DNA from: CAYQVW01 sp964421245
GTDB taxonomy: Bacteria; Margulisbacteria; WOR-1; XYC2-FULL-46-14
Assembly: GCA_964421245.1 (NCBI GenBank)
Contig: CAYQVW010000034.1
Location: 1 to 7,812, forward strand
Length of the DNA: 7,812 nt
Direction: 5' to 3'
Shown here: positions 5,436-7,812 of the stretch, piece by piece
How the letters are laid out: the number at the start of each line of letters is the position of its first letter
How positions within the stretch are numbered: the stretch's first letter is position 1
Made by a program: the position numbers and the translations under genes
Notes under the pieces: generated by a model
What the model was told of the DNA's origin: nothing
Seen by the model: the letters and a program-made list of their open reading frames with translations, nothing else
Databases searched by the model: none

Positions 5436-6035
5436 CTAGTAGATTAAAACTGGTGTTTCAATTCCAATTTTTTCGAAAAGATATTTCATAACTAATGTTT
5501 CAACAGCTACACAGCCGCGAGTATCGTCTTTCTTAGTCACGAATCGTCCTCCCGGATTTTGAAGTTCTAGTTTTTCGTATTTTTTAGCAAGATAGGTTGG
5601 TCCAGCATGAATGCCATATGGGGCAATGCTGTATGGAATGTTTAATCTTAGGAATTTTGTATATCTGCTGTAGGGATTCTTTCCGTTAATTTTATATGTT
5701 CCTTCAGGTGTTTTGTAGAATCCACCCATACCAATCGCAATTGGAAGAGGGAAGCTGTAGTATCTTCCATTCCAATAATCGTTTCTTACTAATTGTCCAT
5801 GACGTAAATAGTAGAGAAGGTGATTCTCTTTGTCTACTATGAGAACTTCCTTGTCTCTGTTTTCTCTCACAAAATCATAGACATTCCGCGACGTAATAGG
5901 TAGAATGTTATACATATACGAAGCGGGGTTGAGATGGTCAACCATCCTTGGAATATTGAGGCTTCCCCAGTCAAGGAGGAGTATTATTGTGCACACAATA
6001 ATATGCAACATTTTTATTTTCAGTTTTTTCATCAT
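5436..6035 (-). CDS. L,D-transpeptidase (YkuD family)
   Basis: Cell-wall enzyme that makes 3-3 peptidoglycan cross-links or attaches proteins to peptidoglycan through a cysteine nucleophile. It is 199 aa from the ATG at 6035. Residues about 8-21 are a single hydrophobic signal anchor after a basic KKLKIK stretch, so the catalytic part should be outside the inner membrane. The YkuD domain spans about 62-199: VLIVDKENHLLYYL opens it, GGFYKTPEGTYKI (104-116) is the typical TPxGxY segment, H143 (GIHAG) is the catalytic histidine, and C175 in DTRGCVAVE is the nucleophile. The usual SxGC is TxGC here, and the His-to-Cys gap is longer than in most members. A second ATG at 6032 is an equally possible start, giving 198 aa. 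The gene is divergent from the RSH-like gene and convergent with the small membrane-protein gene. Confidence 0.88.
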   Translation of the reverse strand: MMKKLKIKMLHIIVCTIILLLDWGSLNIPRMVDHLNPASYMYNILPITSRNVYDFVRENRDKEVLIVDKENHLLYYLRHGQLVRNDYWNGRYYSFPLPIAIGMGGFYKTPEGTYKINGKNPYSRYTKFLRLNIPYSIAPYGIHAGPTYLAKKYEKLELQNPGGRFVTKKDDTRGCVAVETLVMKYLFEKIGIETPVLIY

Positions 6036-6040
6036 ATCCT

Positions 6041-6069
6041 ACTATATTAATCGAGTTTTTAAGGGTAAA
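6041..6069 (-). promoter_or_regulatory. Probable L,D-transpeptidase promoter, leaderless geometry
   Basis: Minus-strand TTTACC (6069 to 6064), 17-bp spacer, TATAGT (6046 to 6041). Only five bases (AGGAT) lie between the -10 and the first ATG at 6035, so the transcript would start within or at the ATGATG pair. The AGGA is too close to act as a normal Shine-Dalgarno for the first ATG. Confidence 0.5.
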
Positions 6070-6131
6070 ACTTGCATGTTTGGAGCTCAAGCAGATACTC
6101 AATTATACCATAAAAGAGGCAAAAAAAGCGT

Positions 6132-7796
6132 ATGCATGGCACACATTTAAGGCTTGCTTCTAATATACCTTCTGCTAGTGCAGCAAGAAGAGCAAGTGTT
6201 CATCATCAAGATTATGTTCACAGCAGATATCATCATGAAATTGCGGCTTGTGAAAGGCAAGATGAATCTACTAGGGGGCGTGCTGCAAAAGAGTTGGGAA
6301 TTCAAGATGATTCAATTGATTTTACTCCTCTCCTAGATCCAACTCGTCCTCTTTATAAAGAAACAATAGAAGGAATGTCTGATGAGGATATTGATTTAGT
6401 TCAACGCGCCAGAAAAAAATCCAAGCTTTATTCTATAAGTAAGGTACGTAAATCAGGAGAATCTGCCTTCTCTCATTTTGAAAAAGTTGCCTGGGTGGTT
6501 AGAACTTTCTTTGGAATAAAATCAGCCAAAATAATTGCTGCAGCTTATTTGCATGATTATATTGAAGATATGATGGAGCAAGAGAAATTCTTGGATGAAA
6601 AATTCTTTTATGATGAATTATGTGATGAATTTGGCAAAGATGTTGCAGAGATGGTTCTTGGAGTTACTAAATTTACGCATGATACCGCGGATAGAATGGG
6701 GAGGGATCACTATACTTTATATCTTAAGAGACTGTTGAGTCATTGTGTGGGTAATGTTGCTGTTGGTTATATTAAATTAGCGGATAATATTGTTAATATG
6801 CTTGATCAAGAGGTTTTTAGGAGAGATAAACAGATAAGTCATGCCCAAGAAGCAGCTGCGTACGCAAGTTTAGCTCTTTCCTTGTCCGTTGAAAAAGCGG
6901 AGAGAATTTTAGCTGATTCTGCCTTAAGATGGCTTGAGTCAGATCAAGATAGGGTAGATGAATTAGAGAGAATGATTGCGAGGTCCATTATTGAAGGAGC
7001 AGAAATTCTTCATCCGGTTAGAGAACATCTTCTTCGAATTTTGAGACAGAGAGGAATAAACGGGGCGAAAATAGAATACTATCCAAAGAACATTGCGGAA
7101 ACCTTACGAACACTTGGAAGAGTTGATGATCTTCCAAGAACCTTATTCGGAGTTAATAGGCTTGTAGTTATTTTAGACAATGAGCAACAGTGTTACGATG
7201 CGGTTGGTTATTTAATAAGAGCATGGTCAAGAGAATATGGGGCCGCAGCGGTAAAGGTTAGAAATAAAATGGATACAAGAACGATCAATCGCTACCAAGC
7301 TTTGGAAGTTGAATTGGATGTTCCAGGGCAGGGAAAGTTGGATGTTGTAATTCAGACTAGAAAGATGTTTGAGTGGGCAAGAGAGGGACCGGCTAGTCTT
7401 CATCATGCTCATCCCAAAAGAAAAGAATGGTATAGAGATACAACACATATGCAAGTATTTCGGCGATTCATTGATGGTGAGGAAGAGAGTCCTCGTTCTA
7501 TCAGAGATGTTATGGGGCAGCTTGGATCTCGTGCCATGGTTTTTACTCCAAGAGGAAGAATTATTGATGTTCCAAGAAAGGGGAGTTGGTTAGACGTTGC
7601 TTATAAAATTCACTCTGAAAAAGTTGGGCCTTATGCTACAGCTGCTCGTATTAAGCATACAGATGGAAGAGTTGAAAGAGTTGATATATTAGATTCGATT
7701 GTTGATGGTGTTGAAGTAGAGATCTTGTTTGAAAAGGGAGAGAATAAATCTGTTAGGTTGAGCTTGACCCCAATCTTTGGACCACTTTTAGCCTAA
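6132..7796 (+). CDS. Divergent RelA/SpoT homologue: intact HD hydrolase, degenerate synthetase, TGS
   Basis: A 554-aa protein related to the bifunctional (p)ppGpp enzymes. Residues about 110-225 form an HD hydrolase domain with the expected ligands: H115 (SHFEKVA), H141-D142 (LHDYIED, with E145-D146), and D218 and N222 in KLADNIVNM. Residues about 300-430 align with the synthetase domain (VNRLVVIL, RYQALE, LDVVIQT, then MFEWAREG), but key positions differ. The Asp that binds Mg in the D-x4-R segment is replaced by Leu (338), the His of YQSLH is Glu, the Glu of E-x-QIRT is Asp (404), and the GRPK-type basic motif is missing. Residues about 465-535 form a TGS domain (MVFTPRGRIIDVP, AYKIH). The chain ends there, without the helical, zinc-finger or ACT domains of long RSH proteins. 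The inferred role is (p)ppGpp hydrolysis or sensing rather than synthesis. Residues 1-100 are an unassigned, histidine-rich extension. The in-frame TAA at 6111 limits the start; a weak AGAGG (6115-6119) lies 12 bases ahead. Confidence 0.85.
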   Translation: MHGTHLRLASNIPSASAARRASVHHQDYVHSRYHHEIAACERQDESTRGRAAKELGIQDDSIDFTPLLDPTRPLYKETIEGMSDEDIDLVQRARKKSKLYSISKVRKSGESAFSHFEKVAWVVRTFFGIKSAKIIAAAYLHDYIEDMMEQEKFLDEKFFYDELCDEFGKDVAEMVLGVTKFTHDTADRMGRDHYTLYLKRLLSHCVGNVAVGYIKLADNIVNMLDQEVFRRDKQISHAQEAAAYASLALSLSVEKAERILADSALRWLESDQDRVDELERMIARSIIEGAEILHPVREHLLRILRQRGINGAKIEYYPKNIAETLRTLGRVDDLPRTLFGVNRLVVILDNEQQCYDAVGYLIRAWSREYGAAAVKVRNKMDTRTINRYQALEVELDVPGQGKLDVVIQTRKMFEWAREGPASLHHAHPKRKEWYRDTTHMQVFRRFIDGEEESPRSIRDVMGQLGSRAMVFTPRGRIIDVPRKGSWLDVAYKIHSEKVGPYATAARIKHTDGRVERVDILDSIVDGVEVEILFEKGENKSVRLSLTPIFGPLLA

Positions 7797-7812
7797 ATTA
7801 AGATATGATCCG
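7797..7812. other. Window edge after the RSH-like gene
   Basis: Sixteen bases remain after the stop codon. They include TATGAT (7804-7809), which is -10-like, but no -35 partner is seen at the usual distance. No terminator is visible and nothing can be assigned. Confidence 0.3.

Noticed and set aside
5425..5450. Bidirectional terminator between the small membrane-protein gene and the L,D-transpeptidase gene
   Set aside because: Only a short ACTAGT palindrome is present at the one-base junction; there is no GC-rich stem or T-run.
6072..6109. Promoter for the RSH-like gene (TTGCAT with GATACT, or TATACC)
   Set aside because: Both candidates have two or more mismatches in the -10, or no proper -35; neither is better than the other.
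5905..6150. Plus-strand 81-codon frame before the RSH-like gene
   Set aside because: It is mostly antisense to the L,D-transpeptidase N-terminus and overlaps the RSH-like start; no family features.
1..7812. Defence system, mobile element or CRISPR array
   Set aside because: I found no transposase, integrase, nuclease, spaced direct repeats, terminal inverted repeats or toxin-antitoxin pair. The RSH-like protein is a long multi-domain form, not a phage-defence small alarmone synthetase.

Overview
This is a compact, AT-rich bacterial window with nine protein-coding genes on both strands and no gene-free stretch longer than about 100 bp. I see no tRNA, rRNA, CRISPR array, transposase or prophage gene. 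The content is that of an ordinary didermal or lipoprotein-bearing bacterium: peptidoglycan remodelling, rRNA modification, amino-acid metabolism and stringent-response signalling. The taxonomic guess is weak. A low-GC, gene-dense genome carrying a DNRLRE-type surface lipoprotein and a DUF4342 protein recalls uncultured candidate phyla such as Saganbacteria/Margulisbacteria (WOR-1), but nothing here proves it.

Layout, left to right. An M23 (LytM) endopeptidase gene on + lacks its N-terminal half; an in-frame stop lies just upstream, next to a T5G6 run. It converges on, and overlaps by 51 bp, a minus-strand pair: rlmN followed by a SerB-like HAD-IB phosphatase gene, joined by an ATGATTAA overlap. 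rlmN carries an expanded heptanucleotide repeat that adds about seven codons, and it appears to be transcribed from an extended -10 promoter placed so that the mRNA would be leaderless. Divergent from rlmN, on +, is a saccharopine-dehydrogenase-family (LYS9-like) reductase gene with a strong Shine-Dalgarno. Next, from a clear sigma70-type promoter, comes a three-gene cluster: a DUF4342 membrane protein, a lipoprotein with two Ig-like repeats and a DNRLRE (CBM96-like) domain, and a 45-residue single-pass membrane protein. That cluster ends one base short of a minus-strand L,D-transpeptidase (YkuD) gene, which also looks leaderless. Last, divergent from it, is a RelA/SpoT-type gene whose HD (ppGpp hydrolase) motif is intact, whose synthetase-like domain is degenerate, and which ends after a TGS domain.

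How the genes work together: the M23 and L,D-transpeptidase proteins both act on the cell wall, and the DUF4342/lipoprotein/small-protein cluster is probably also envelope-associated. The RSH-like protein would link to (p)ppGpp turnover. I found no convincing evidence for a wholly new multi-gene system. The most distinctive items are the synthetase-degenerate RSH protein, the repeat-expanded RlmN, the envelope cluster with a hairpin over the lipoprotein start codon, and the leaderless-type promoters.
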